64,000 bases of DNA from the NCBI RefSeq assembly GCF_003014615.1, contig NZ_PYGI01000017.1, positions 1 to 64,000 on the forward strand. The letters run 5' to 3'. The translations under genes and the position numbers were made by a program. This document shows, one piece after another, positions 45,451 through 54,511 of this stretch. The DNA is from Marinobacterium halophilum. GTDB taxonomy: Bacteria > Pseudomonadota > Gammaproteobacteria > Pseudomonadales > Balneatricaceae. The stretch's first letter is position 1, and each line of letters begins with the position of its first letter. The notes under the pieces were generated by a model, which did no database searches, was not told the DNA's origin, and was given only the letters and a program-made list of their open reading frames with translations.

Positions 45451-46308
45451 TTGAAAATTCCTAAACGCTTACAGCCCCTCGCCGATGAAGGCATTATCGA
45501 TGAAGTTATCAGTCGACTCATGAGCGGCAAAGAAGCCGATATCTTTATTGTCCGCTGTGGCGACAGCGTTCGTTGTGCCAAGGTCTATAAAGATGCGGCG
45601 AAGCGTAGCTTTAAAAAAGCTGCTCAGTATCAGGAAGGGCGGAAGGTTCGCAGTGGCCGCCAGGCACGGGCCATGGAGAAACGTTCAAATTATGGCCGTC
45701 AGCAACAGGAAGAGATTTGGCAGAATGCCGAAATCAATGCGCTGTCCTGTTTGGCTGAAGCCGGTGTGCGCGTCCCAGAAACCTTCGGGTGCTTTGACGG
45801 TGTACTGTTGATGGAGCTGGTCACCGATGAAGCGGGTGATGTGGCGCCGCGGCTGGCCGACGTGACCATGTCGGAAGAGCAGGCGGTTGAAGATTATACG
45901 CTGATGATGCATTACATCCGGCTCATGTTGTGCGCGGGGATTGTGCATGGTGACCTATCTGAATTTAACGTGCTGGTTGATGACTACGGCCCGGTAATTA
46001 TCGATTTGCCGCAGGCGGTCAATGCGGCTTCGAATAACAGTGCGCAAGAAATGTTCAGCCGTGACGTGAATAATATGCGTCGTTATTACGGTTATTTCGC
46101 CCCCGATCTACTGCATACGCAATACGATAAGGAGATGTGGGCGTTGTTCGAAGAGGGCAAGCTGAAACCCGACTCGATACTCAGTGGCGAGTTTGAAGAT
46201 GATGCGGAAAGTGCGGATGTCGATATCGTACTGGAAGAAATCAAAGCGGTGATGAAAGAAGAGCAGGAACGGCAGGAACGCTTGCGCGATACCGAAGAAA
46301 GTACATGA
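45451..46308 (+). CDS. RIO-type serine/threonine kinase
   Basis: A 285-residue RIO1-family kinase. Seen: MSGKEADIFIVRCG (nucleotide loop) with VRCAKVYKD (ATP-anchoring lysine), catalytic HGDLSEFNVL and the metal-binding aspartate in VIIDLPQAV. Bacterial members are active kinases of uncertain target. The start is a TTG at 45451, the position of the usual MK-PKR N-terminus (another TTG lies at 45445). A TATAAT box at 45406-45411 lies about 40 bases upstream. Its stop codon is seven bases from the end of the TnpB element. Confidence 0.92.
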   Translation: MKIPKRLQPLADEGIIDEVISRLMSGKEADIFIVRCGDSVRCAKVYKDAAKRSFKKAAQYQEGRKVRSGRQARAMEKRSNYGRQQQEEIWQNAEINALSCLAEAGVRVPETFGCFDGVLLMELVTDEAGDVAPRLADVTMSEEQAVEDYTLMMHYIRLMLCAGIVHGDLSEFNVLVDDYGPVIIDLPQAVNAASNNSAQEMFSRDVNNMRRYYGYFAPDLLHTQYDKEMWALFEEGKLKPDSILSGEFEDDAESADVDIVLEEIKAVMKEEQERQERLRDTEEST

Positions 46309-46430
46309 GCGCAAGTTGACATCCTCACCGCCCTGAAGAGGCGGTGATTCCTCCTGCGAGACGCTCATGCCCGAGCGCGAGTATGTTCCTGGCCGCGTTG
46401 ACGTCGCGATCTTGAGTGACACCGCACTCA
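46296..46430 (-). ncRNA. Predicted TnpB guide RNA (omega RNA/reRNA) from the element right end
   Basis: In this family the guide RNA derives from the 3' end of tnpB, runs through the right-end hairpin and continues into flanking DNA. Here the hairpin is 46326-46332 with 46340-46346 and the element ends at 46316, so the guide would be read from 46315 downward, starting CTTGCGCTCATG. The upstream boundary is a guess. Placed by family knowledge, not by direct evidence of transcription. Confidence 0.4.
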
Positions 46431-47413
46431 CAGGTCCAAACTCTTATTCCAAGGTCTGCTCTACCTTTCGGACTGTGGGCGCCAATGGCGCCGCAACACG
46501 AGCAGATCTGGGTGGTGTAGGCTTCATTCACCGCCTGAAACACGATCCCGGCGCCAGCGCTCTTATAGGACAGGAACTGTTTCAGCATCGCCCAGCCGGC
46601 GTCGTACACCGACTTGGCGCTATTCGTACGGGTGAATGAGGATGATTTCACATCGCCAATGATGATCACGCCGCAGCGGTTTACCAGTTGGCGGCTGAAC
46701 TTGTGCAGGGCGTCTTTACGCCGATTGGCGATTTTGGCGTGGATCGCTTTCACGCGTTGTTTCTTCCGTGCCCTCTGGGCCAAGCCCAGTGCCGGCTCCA
46801 GATCACGGTAGAAGCGTCCGGCCTCCAGCCGGGTGCCATCCGAACAGGTGGCAGTATCCTTTAGCCCGAGATCGATTCCGATCGCATCCTGACCGGCTGG
46901 CATTTCGGCCTCAACTTCGACCACAACATTGAGGTACCAACGGCCTCGCGCATCTTCGGAGAAGCTGCCGGCACGGAATCGGTACCGGGCCAGCCCGTAG
47001 CTGTCCCAGATCTTGAAGTAGTGGCCGTTGTGATAGACCTGGCCCTGTTTCCACGTCACCGCACCCGACTTGAACGGTATCCAGCCCAGCGAGCGGCGCA
47101 CGCCGCCGCTACGGCGCCATTGCAGCCGGGTCTTTTTGAACTGCTTGCGGCGGATGACGTACTCGCGGGACACTTCCTGCAGGGTCTGTGAATGCAGGCC
47201 CAGGTCTTTACCCGCACCCTTGGTGTAGGGATCAATGTCGTAGGCGGATAGAAACACACCGCGTTCACGAACGGAGCGTTGGCTCAATGCGTTCACATAG
47301 TTCCAGACTTGATTAACCGACCACGCCATCTGCTGAAGCAGGGAACGGTGGCGGTCCTTGATCCGGACTTTGAGGGTTTTGGTGTGTTTCATACTGTTCA
47401 AGTATACAGTATT
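46316..47413 (-). mobile_element. IS200/IS605-type element encoding TnpB only
   Basis: About 1.1 kb. The left end has a 7-bp hairpin (47391-47397 with 47406-47412) adjacent to TTGAT on the minus strand (47414-47418), like the target motif of ISDra2. The right end has the CACCGCC/GGCGGTG hairpin and terminates in GGATGTCAA at 46316, the typical cleavage end. There is no TnpA transposase, so it cannot move alone. No direct repeats are expected for this mechanism. Confidence 0.78.
46325..47392 (-). CDS. tnpB: TnpB-family RNA-guided nuclease with atypical RuvC site
   Basis: 355 residues. An N-terminal helical/WED-like part, RuvC-I GIDLGL (D174), a C-terminal zinc ribbon (CSCC...CEC) and RuvC-III DRDVNAARNI. 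At RuvC-II, where most TnpB proteins have Glu-Asp-Leu, this one reads IIIGDV (Gly 246), but a glutamate (E290) stands in AVNEAYTTQICS just before the zinc ribbon, where others usually lack one. It may be a rearranged catalytic site. The ATG at 47392 is preferred to a TTG at 47401. The 3' end of the gene overlaps the right-end hairpin. Confidence 0.93.
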   Translation of the reverse strand: MKHTKTLKVRIKDRHRSLLQQMAWSVNQVWNYVNALSQRSVRERGVFLSAYDIDPYTKGAGKDLGLHSQTLQEVSREYVIRRKQFKKTRLQWRRSGGVRRSLGWIPFKSGAVTWKQGQVYHNGHYFKIWDSYGLARYRFRAGSFSEDARGRWYLNVVVEVEAEMPAGQDAIGIDLGLKDTATCSDGTRLEAGRFYRDLEPALGLAQRARKKQRVKAIHAKIANRRKDALHKFSRQLVNRCGVIIIGDVKSSSFTRTNSAKSVYDAGWAMLKQFLSYKSAGAGIVFQAVNEAYTTQICSCCGAIGAHSPKGRADLGIRVWTCECGVTQDRDVNAARNILALGHERLAGGITASSGR

Positions 47414-47445
47414 ATCAAATCGGCTGCGCCGGTTGCGCTCTACAT

Positions 47446-47466
47446 CCCCTCACTAAAAGTAAGGGG
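47446..47466 (-). repeat. Hairpin resembling an orphan TnpB-element right end
   Basis: CCCCT-C-ACT pairs with AGT-A-AGGGG around AAA. On the minus strand the following bases read GGGGATGTAGAG, similar to right ends of IS605-type elements. It lies 33 bases outside the left end of the intact element and is not joined to a gene, so it may be a remnant. Confidence 0.4.
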
Positions 47467-47508
47467 CTTTCCGCGCAAATCTGGTAACGCGACAACGCTG
47501 CCCATGCC

Positions 47509-47542
47509 GTATGCCGGGACCATCTAAAGGGTGCCGGCATAC
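47509..47542. repeat. Nine-base inverted repeat beside the Spy-like gene
   Basis: GTATGCCGG (47509-47517) and CCGGCATAC (47534-47542) with a 16-base spacer, 26 bases past the stop of the minus-strand Spy-like gene. No T run; possibly an mRNA 3' stabiliser. Confidence 0.4.
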
Positions 47543-47567
47543 TTTGCAGTCATGACGGCGGGATGAC

Positions 47568-48077
47568 CTACTGGTCGCTCGGATAACGCCCGGGATGCAT
47601 TTGCCGCAGTTGCTGGCGTTGCTCTTCAGTCAGTATGTGATCCATCTCTTGTTGCAATTTCAGCCGTTCTTCCAGCAGTTCCAGCTGTTCTTCATGCATT
47701 TCACGGTGGAGGTCCATCACTTTGCCACTGTCTGGTGTGCCGTCGCGCCAGAGTTCCTGCATCTCCACGTGGTGCTCCTGCATCTCCTCCATCTGTTCGC
47801 GCTGCAGTTTCCAGAACTTTTCCTGGATCTTGTTCATCTTTTTCTGCTGTGCTTCATCCAGTTGCAAGCCAACACCGGGGCCGCCTTGCCAGCCGCCCAT
47901 CATCGGGCAGGGCATCATGCCCATGCCATATCCCATCATCGGGCCGTATTGCTGCATGTGTCCGTGGGTGTGGGCGGGGCCGGTTGCGTTCATATGATGT
48001 TGTGCCTGTGCGGTTGCTGCCAAGCCAAGCCCCAGCGTTATGGCTAGCCAGTGGCTGGGGCGAATGTGCATGTTCAT
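47568..48077 (-). CDS. Spy/CpxP-like periplasmic protein, Met/His-rich
   Basis: 169 residues. Signal peptide ends AQAQ (about 26). Residues 27-70 are packed with His and Met (HHMNATGPAHTHGHMQQYG, MMGYGMGMMPCPMM) with one cysteine, a likely copper or other soft-metal binding segment. Residues 75-165 are charged helices (KIQEKFWKLQREQMEEM, LLEERLKLQQEMDHILTEEQ) with the LTEEQRQQL pattern of the Spy/CpxP family, ATP-independent periplasmic chaperones or stress sensors. It could be a metal-stress chaperone; no regulator is adjacent. Confidence 0.82.
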   Translation of the reverse strand: MNMHIRPSHWLAITLGLGLAATAQAQHHMNATGPAHTHGHMQQYGPMMGYGMGMMPCPMMGGWQGGPGVGLQLDEAQQKKMNKIQEKFWKLQREQMEEMQEHHVEMQELWRDGTPDSGKVMDLHREMHEEQLELLEERLKLQQEMDHILTEEQRQQLRQMHPGRYPSDQ

Positions 48078-48229
48078 ACGTGCCTCCTGTTATCAGGTGC
48101 CAGCCCTGTGGGTTCAAGCGTGGCACAAACTGGAGGGTTGGCAAGTATGGCAGCGCGAAAAACGCTATGCTGAATCTACCGGCGGTGAGGCCGGTTGTTA
48201 TACTCTGGAAAGCTCATCAGGAGCCGTGA

Positions 48230-48634
48230 ATGCTCGTTACCATCGCCCGCTACACCTACCCCTATGAGGCCCAAATCGCCCGAGCGCTCCTCGACAGTGA
48301 GGGGGTTGATGCATTCATCGCTGATGAGCAGACCATCAATATGCAGTGGCTCTATTCCGATGCGCTGGGCGGGGTGCGGCTGCAGGTGAAAGCGGAAGAT
48401 GCCGAACGGGCGCTGCGTCTATTGCAGGAAGATAGGGAAGCGTTGCTGGTGGAGGAGAAAGGGGAAGATCGCCCGGCCTGTCCGGTCTGTGGCAGTGTTA
48501 ATACCGAATACCACCAGCTGGGCCGTCGTTGGGCGTTTCTGATGTTTCTGGCCGTTGATTTCCCGCTGTTTCGTGTACGCGATGGTATCCGTTGCCGTGC
48601 TTGCGGGGCGATTACCGAGCTAAGACCTGAGTAA
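48230..48634 (+). CDS. DUF2007 domain protein with C-terminal zinc ribbon
   Basis: 134 residues. N-terminal DUF2007 (ARYTYPYEAQIARALLDSEGVDAFIADE, GGVRLQVKAEDAERALRLL), annotated in databases as a putative signal-transducing domain. The C-terminal part has two CxxC pairs (CPVCGS and CRACGA) that should bind zinc. Function unknown. Divergent from the Spy-like gene. Confidence 0.85.
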   Translation: MLVTIARYTYPYEAQIARALLDSEGVDAFIADEQTINMQWLYSDALGGVRLQVKAEDAERALRLLQEDREALLVEEKGEDRPACPVCGSVNTEYHQLGRRWAFLMFLAVDFPLFRVRDGIRCRACGAITELRPE

Positions 48635-48793
48635 AGCGCCGTTATTCCATGGGTGGTCATAATCCTTGCGCTCTCCTAAGCTGAATTCAGCCATTACGGA
48701 ATTACCGGTCAATGGTGGTCACCTGTTAATGACGCCCGACAGGAAAGGCTCGCGTCAGTGCTTATATGTCATGGAGCTGACGAGGAGGGCGTG

Positions 48794-49732
48794 ATGGTCA
48801 AGGTAGCAGTAATACAGGCGTCGCCGATCTTTCTGGATCGGGATCGGAGCATTCAGAAAGCGGCTGATCTGATTCGTGAGGTGTCGGCACAGGGGGCGCA
48901 GCTGGCCCTGTTTCCTGAGGCCTTCATTCCCGGTTATCCCGCCTGGATCTGGCGCTTGCGCCCCGGCGGCGATTGGGGGCTGTGTGAATCCCTGCATGCA
49001 CGCCTTTTTGATAATGCAGTGGATGTCAGTGCCCATCATCTGGACCCGATACGCGAAGCCGCGCGTGACACCGGGGTCACCGTGGTGTGTGGCCTGAACG
49101 AACGGGATGGCAGCAGTAGCCGGACGACGCTCTACAACAGTCTGGTGACCATTTCTGCCGAGGGAGAATTGATTAATCATCACCGTAAATTGATGCCCAC
49201 CAATCCCGAGCGGATGGTTTGGGGATTGGGTGATGCTCGGGGATTGAAAGTGCTTGATACCCCGGTGGGGCGTATCGGCGCATTGATCTGCTGGGAAAAC
49301 TATATGCCGCAGGCACGCTTGGCACTTTATGGCCAAGGAGTTGAAGTCTATCTAGCGCCAACCTATGACAGCGGCGACGGCTGGCTCGCCACTCTTGGGC
49401 ATATCGCACGAGAAGGACGTTGCTGGGTGCTGTGTTGTGGGGTTGCGATCGAGCGCTCAGACCTGCCGGAAGATTTTCCCGATCTGGATCGGCTCTACCC
49501 TGCAGATGAACACTGGATCAACCCAGGAGATTCGGTGGTGGTCGCGCCGGGGGGCGAAATTGTGGCCGGTCCCCTGCATCAGCAAAAGGGCTGCCTGTTG
49601 GTGGATATCGAGCTTGCACAGGTTGGCGCGGCCCGCCGTGTGCTGGATGTGGCGGGGCACTATGCGCGGCCGGATATCTTTACCTTGACGGTGAATCGAC
49701 AGCCGCAATCTCCGCTAGCGTTCGAGGATTGA
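48794..49732 (+). CDS. Nitrilase (carbon-nitrogen hydrolase family)
   Basis: A 312-residue nitrilase-superfamily enzyme. The triad is visible: E42 (FPEAFIPGYP), K132 (HHRKLMPTNPERMVWG, with the second conserved glutamate E139) and C166 (ICWENYMP). The KLMPTxxER-W-G block and GYPxWIW favour a true branch-1 nitrilase converting organic nitriles to carboxylic acids over an amidase. GAGGAGGG lies just before the ATG; the frame is open 12 codons further up. Standalone gene; substrate unknown. Confidence 0.9.
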   Translation: MVKVAVIQASPIFLDRDRSIQKAADLIREVSAQGAQLALFPEAFIPGYPAWIWRLRPGGDWGLCESLHARLFDNAVDVSAHHLDPIREAARDTGVTVVCGLNERDGSSSRTTLYNSLVTISAEGELINHHRKLMPTNPERMVWGLGDARGLKVLDTPVGRIGALICWENYMPQARLALYGQGVEVYLAPTYDSGDGWLATLGHIAREGRCWVLCCGVAIERSDLPEDFPDLDRLYPADEHWINPGDSVVVAPGGEIVAGPLHQQKGCLLVDIELAQVGAARRVLDVAGHYARPDIFTLTVNRQPQSPLAFED

Positions 49733-49866
49733 AAACCGGACGGCGATCCTCCAAAGTCGGCTCTGCTTGTGGCATAATCACCGCCATAGTGTCACCCGCC
49801 TGTTGTGTTATCCACAACCGGCCCTGCCATATACATTCAAGTTCAAGACCAATCGAGTAGATTCCA

Positions 49867-51453
49867 TTGCTGACCACTGCGAATATCACCATGCAGTTTG
49901 GCGCCAAGCCACTGTTTGAAAACGTTTCTGTTAAATTCGGTGACGGTAACCGTTACGGCCTTATCGGTGCCAACGGCTGCGGCAAGTCCACCTTCATGAA
50001 AATCCTGGGCGGCGATCTTGAGCCGACCAGCGGTAATGTCTCCAAAGACCCGAACGAACGCATCGGTAAACTGCGTCAGGATCAGTTCGCCTACGAAGAG
50101 TTCAGCGTAGTCGACACCGTGATCATGGGTCATGAAGAACTGTGGAAGATCAAAGCCGAGCGCGATGCGATCTATGCCCAGGCCGAAATGAGCGAAGCTG
50201 ACGGTATCCGTGCCGGAGAGCTGGAAGGTGACTTTGCCGAGATGGACGGTTACACCGCCGAATCCCGTGCCGGTGAACTGCTGCTGGGCGTGGGTATTCC
50301 GGTAGAGCAGCACTTCGGTCCGATGAGCGAAGTGGCTCCGGGCTGGAAGCTGCGTGTGCTGCTGGCGCAGGCACTGTTTTCCGACCCGGATATCCTGTTG
50401 CTCGACGAACCGACCAACAACCTGGATATCAACACCATTCGCTGGCTCGAAGGTGTGTTGAACCAGCGTCAGTGCACCATGATCATCATCTCGCATGACC
50501 GTCACTTCCTGAACAGCGTCTGCACCCATATGGCCGACGTGGACTTCGGTGAAGTGCGTCTGTACCACGGCAACTATGATGAGTACATGACGGCATCAAC
50601 GCAGGCGCGTGAGCGCATGCAGTCGGACAATGCCAAGAAGAAGGCACAGATTGCCGACCTGAAGGCGTTTGTCAGCCGCTTCTCCGCCAACGCCTCCAAG
50701 TCCAAGCAGGCCACGTCGCGAGCCAAGCAGATCGACAAGATTCAGCTGGAAGATATCAAACCGTCCAGCCGTCAGAGTCCGTTCATCCGCTTCGAGCAGG
50801 ATAAAAAACTGCACCGTATCGCGCTGGAAGTTGAAGGACTGTCCAAGTCCTTTGATGATGAGTTGTTCAGCGGTCTGAACCTGACCGTGCCGGTCGCCGA
50901 GCGCATCGCCATTATCGGCCCGAACGGTATCGGTAAAACGACGCTGCTCAAGTGCCTGGTGGGTGATCTGGAGCCGAACGCCGGTACGGTGAAGTGGTCC
51001 GAGAACCACAGCATCGGCTACTACGCGCAGGACCACGCTCATGAATTCGCGGAGCCGAAGAGCCTCTACGACTGGATGGCCTACTGCGGCCAGGAAGGTG
51101 ATGACGAGCAGGTGATCCGCGGTACGCTGGGCCGTTTGTTGTTCTCGCAGAAAGAGATCGACAAGTCGGTTAAAGTGATCTCCGGTGGTGAGCAGGGCCG
51201 CATGATCTTCGGCAAATTGATGCTGCAGAAGCCCAATATTCTGGTGATGGACGAACCGACCAACCACTTGGATATGGAATCGATCGAAGCGCTCAACCTG
51301 GCACTGGAAAACTATCCGGGCACGTTGCTGTTCGTCAGCCACGACCGTGAATTCGTATCCTCGCTGGCGACCCGCATTATCGAGCTGACGCCGACCGGTA
51401 TTGTCGACTTCCACGGCAGCTACGAAGACTACCTGCGCACGCAGGACCAGTAA
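49867..51453 (+). CDS. ybiT: ABC-F family ATPase YbiT
   Basis: A 528-residue cytosolic protein with two ABC ATPase domains and no membrane part, a ribosome-associated ABC-F factor. Walker A GANGCGKS and GPNGIGKT; Walker [12 protein letters not shown] and [11 protein letters not shown]; signature [14 protein letters not shown] in the first and SGGEQGR in the second domain; an interdomain linker (about 240-300) rich in Lys/Arg/Ser. It matches E. coli YbiT along its length, including the N-terminus, which sets the start at the TTG codon 49867. Confidence 0.95.
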   Translation: MLTTANITMQFGAKPLFENVSVKFGDGNRYGLIGANGCGKSTFMKILGGDLEPTSGNVSKDPNERIGKLRQDQFAYEEFSVVDTVIMGHEELWKIKAERDAIYAQAEMSEADGIRAGELEGDFAEMDGYTAESRAGELLLGVGIPVEQHFGPMSEVAPGWKLRVLLAQALFSDPDILLLDEPTNNLDINTIRWLEGVLNQRQCTMIIISHDRHFLNSVCTHMADVDFGEVRLYHGNYDEYMTASTQARERMQSDNAKKKAQIADLKAFVSRFSANASKSKQATSRAKQIDKIQLEDIKPSSRQSPFIRFEQDKKLHRIALEVEGLSKSFDDELFSGLNLTVPVAERIAIIGPNGIGKTTLLKCLVGDLEPNAGTVKWSENHSIGYYAQDHAHEFAEPKSLYDWMAYCGQEGDDEQVIRGTLGRLLFSQKEIDKSVKVISGGEQGRMIFGKLMLQKPNILVMDEPTNHLDMESIEALNLALENYPGTLLFVSHDREFVSSLATRIIELTPTGIVDFHGSYEDYLRTQDQ

Positions 51454-51470
51454 CACCACCTGCTGTACCT

Positions 51471-51518
51471 GATCCCGCCTGCGCCTGGCTCCCTGCCGAC
51501 GCGGGCGGGATCGGTTTT
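51471..51518 (+). terminator. Terminator after ybiT
   Basis: GATCCCGCC (51471-51479) pairs perfectly with GGCGGGATC (51504-51512), enclosing a 24-base loop, followed by GGTTTT. Confidence 0.65.
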
Positions 51519-51665
51519 CCTCCGTTTACCTGTCTGTCCTGAATCTTGCCAAACTTCTGCTGCCATTGCAGACTATCGCCCGCGCTCGTCTGAAGACGGT
51601 GGCCGCGTCGACTATTGCCATACCTGCAATGCAGATCAGAATCTTGAATACAGGAGTTTTGGAAC

Positions 51666-53057
51666 ATGGATGAAACAGCAACTGGGCAGACTTACTCACT
51701 CAAAAAAAGCTGGATGCCGGGAGGCAGTTTGCTGGCCAAGATTCTGGGCGGCGGCGTTGTTGCGGTGATCCTGGGTTATGTACTGTCGCAATCCTTTTTC
51801 TACGCCGAGCCCGGCTATATCTACCACGTGCGTACCGTCACCGGTAACGAAGCGGTGGTGACCGAGATCGGCTACAAGTTTTATCCGTTTGGGCGCTACA
51901 ACTCCTGGAAGCGGGCGATGACCGTACAAGCGGTTTCGGGCTCCAGCCAGGATGCGATCACCTCGGAGAAGGATTCCGACAACGCTTCGGCCAGCCTGCC
52001 GCCGTTGAGCATCATGTTCCTGGACCAGGTGGATGCCCACGCTGAAGCCACGGTGCGCTTTTCCATTCCCTCGGATGAAGAATCCTTCCTGAAACTGGCG
52101 CATGAGTACCGCTCTCCCGAGAATCTGCTGCGCACGGCCCTGCTGCCGGTGTTCAAGGAAACCCTGCAGGCCAACGCGTCACTGATGACCGCAGAAGAGT
52201 ACTATGCGGGTGGACGTACCGAGTTCAACTCCGAATATGAAAACCAGATGCGCAGTGGCATCTATCTGGTCAAGCGGGAAGAAGTCCGTGTCAGATCCAG
52301 CAAAATGGCCAGCGGCTCGGCCAATGTCGCGCTGGGTACGGAGCAGGAAGAATATGGTGAAGATTCCAAAACCATCTTCGTGGTACAGAAAGTGCTGGAC
52401 GCCACCGGGCAGCCGCGCCGCAAGCAGCAACGTTTTACCGACTACGGCATCACCGTGGTCTCGGCGCTGGTTACCGACATCAAGCCCAACCAGAAATTCA
52501 TCGAGCGCATGCAGCTGAAACAGAAGGCGTCTGCAGACCGTGCCATCGCCCGTGAACAGCGGGTGCAGGAAGAAGAGCAGCGTTTGTTGGCCATTGCCCG
52601 TGGTGAGCGTGAAGTGGCGGAACGTCAGGCCATGGCCAAGGTAGAGCAGATCCAGAAAACTACCGAAGCACAAACCGAGAAACAGCTGGCGATTACCCGC
52701 GCCGAAAAACTGAAAGCCGAAGCCCAGATTCAGCGGGAAACCGCCGAAATCAACCTGGAGAAGGCGCGTATCGAGGCCCAAACCCAGCGCACACTGGCGG
52801 ACGCCGAGGCTTATCAGAAACAGGTCATTCTGGAGGCGGATAACGCGCTGGCGCAGAAGCTGGATGCGGAGATCAAGATTCAGCAGCTGTGGGCGGCCGC
52901 CTATGCCAAACGTCAGGTGCCGACCAACGTCTTCGGCGCGGGTGGCAGTGATGGTGCGCCGGTCGGTAATGACTACGAAACCAAGGCTTTCATGCAGCTG
53001 TTGACGCTGGATGCAGCCAAGCGCCTGAACTATGAACGGGATCTGGTGAAAGACTGA
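51666..53057 (+). CDS. SPFH/band 7 domain membrane protein
   Basis: 463 residues. One membrane helix (about 21-42), then an SPFH/band 7 domain (about 45-260) and a long charged coiled coil (about 290-390) of Ala/Glu/Gln/Arg heptads, like HflC and flotillin relatives that assemble into large membrane-bound cages. The coiled coil is followed by a Gly-rich stretch and a helical tail. No NfeD, HflK or protease partner is adjacent, so its client is unknown. It has its own start region between the ybiT terminator and rhlE. Confidence 0.88.
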   Translation: MDETATGQTYSLKKSWMPGGSLLAKILGGGVVAVILGYVLSQSFFYAEPGYIYHVRTVTGNEAVVTEIGYKFYPFGRYNSWKRAMTVQAVSGSSQDAITSEKDSDNASASLPPLSIMFLDQVDAHAEATVRFSIPSDEESFLKLAHEYRSPENLLRTALLPVFKETLQANASLMTAEEYYAGGRTEFNSEYENQMRSGIYLVKREEVRVRSSKMASGSANVALGTEQEEYGEDSKTIFVVQKVLDATGQPRRKQQRFTDYGITVVSALVTDIKPNQKFIERMQLKQKASADRAIAREQRVQEEEQRLLAIARGEREVAERQAMAKVEQIQKTTEAQTEKQLAITRAEKLKAEAQIQRETAEINLEKARIEAQTQRTLADAEAYQKQVILEADNALAQKLDAEIKIQQLWAAAYAKRQVPTNVFGAGGSDGAPVGNDYETKAFMQLLTLDAAKRLNYERDLVKD

Positions 53058-53160
53058 TCCCAACGGTTGCGGTGGCAGACCCAACACGCGCCAAGGCTGT
53101 TGTTGGGTGCTGCGCAGCGGCGTGCGATAATAGCGGCTTTATCCAGCCGAGTTAGCCACC

Positions 53161-54474
53161 GTGACCACCTTCACCGATCTTAATCTCTGCCCTGAACTCA
53201 TCACCACCCTGAAGGATTTGGGGTACAAGCAGCCGACGCCGGTACAGGCACAGGCGATTCCGCTGGTGCTGGCCGGACACGATCTGATCGCGGAAGCACA
53301 GACCGGTACCGGTAAAACGGCCAGCTTTGCTTTGCCGATGATCGACCGTCTCAGCCGCACACCGGTTGAAGGCGAGTATCACGAGATCCGTGGACTGATC
53401 TTGACCCCGACCCGTGAACTGGCGGCTCAGGTCGGCGAGCATACGCTGGAGTATGGCCGTCTGCTGGGGATGCGCGTGATCTCCATTTTCGGCGGTGTCC
53501 GCTTCGACAACCAGATCCGCAAGATGAAGCGCGGGGCCGATATTCTGGTGGCCACACCGGGACGGCTGCTGGATATGCTGGTGCAGAAGAAACTCTCGCT
53601 GGCGCATTTGGAAATGCTGGTGTTTGATGAGGCCGACCGCATGCTGGATCTCGGTTTTATCGGTGAGATTCGGCAGCTGTTGGCGTACATGCCCGAGCAG
53701 CGCCAGACACTGCTGTTTTCCGCGACCCTGAATGATTCCGTTGAAGTGTTGGCCGACAAGCTGCTGCGTGAGCCGAAGCGTGTGGCCATTGCTGCGCGCA
53801 ACTCGGCCAGCCAGCAGGTGAAACAGAGCGTTTATGCAGTGGATAACGGTGACAAGGCGGATGTGCTCAGTTTCCTCATTCACGGCGGCAACTGGCGGCA
53901 GACGCTGGTGTTCACCCGCACCAAAAAACGTGCAGACCAGCTTACGGCAGAACTGCTGGAAGAGGGGATCAGTGCGGTCGCGATTCACGGTGACCGGACC
54001 CAGCGCGAGCGTACGGCGGCACTGGCGGCCTTTACCGCCGGTGAGGTCCGTGTGCTGGTGGCCACGGATGTGGCGGCCCGCGGACTGGATATCGATGCAC
54101 TGCCGCAGGTGGTCAATTACGACCTGCCTAACCAGCCGGAAGCCTATGTCCACCGTATCGGCCGCACCGGTCGTGCTGGCCAGCAGGGGCGGGCGATCTC
54201 GCTGGTAGCCCCGGATGAGCGCCGTTTTCTGCAGGATATTTCGGCTCTGATTGGCAAACCGCTGCAGCTGCAGCCAGTGCCGATACTGGAAAACGGCAAG
54301 CTGATTGAGGGCGGCAAGCTGCCCGAGAAAAAACGTAATCAGAGCGGCAAAACGCGCAAGGGCGGTGCCAACACAAAAGCGGCGAGCAAGGCGGCCAAGC
54401 GTGCGCCGCTCCAGCCGGAAGAACCGGTCGCACCGGATACACCGGGCAAACGACCTTCATTGTTCGGACGCTAA
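53161..54474 (+). CDS. rhlE: DEAD-box RNA helicase RhlE
   Basis: 437 residues. Motifs: Q-motif (GYKQPTPVQAQAIP), AQTGTGKT (46-53), PTRELA, GGVR, TPGRLLDML, DEADRMLDLGF, SATL, FTRTKKRAD, VATDVAARGLDI, HRIGRTGR, then a basic tail. The N-terminus and order match RhlE, which acts in rRNA maturation and RNA decay. GTG start. It differs from the SrmB-like helicase at 1987. Confidence 0.93.
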   Translation: MTTFTDLNLCPELITTLKDLGYKQPTPVQAQAIPLVLAGHDLIAEAQTGTGKTASFALPMIDRLSRTPVEGEYHEIRGLILTPTRELAAQVGEHTLEYGRLLGMRVISIFGGVRFDNQIRKMKRGADILVATPGRLLDMLVQKKLSLAHLEMLVFDEADRMLDLGFIGEIRQLLAYMPEQRQTLLFSATLNDSVEVLADKLLREPKRVAIAARNSASQQVKQSVYAVDNGDKADVLSFLIHGGNWRQTLVFTRTKKRADQLTAELLEEGISAVAIHGDRTQRERTAALAAFTAGEVRVLVATDVAARGLDIDALPQVVNYDLPNQPEAYVHRIGRTGRAGQQGRAISLVAPDERRFLQDISALIGKPLQLQPVPILENGKLIEGGKLPEKKRNQSGKTRKGGANTKAASKAAKRAPLQPEEPVAPDTPGKRPSLFGR

Positions 54475-54511
54475 GTAGCCCGCCATGGAATGATGTTACA
54501 GGAGATGTGAA

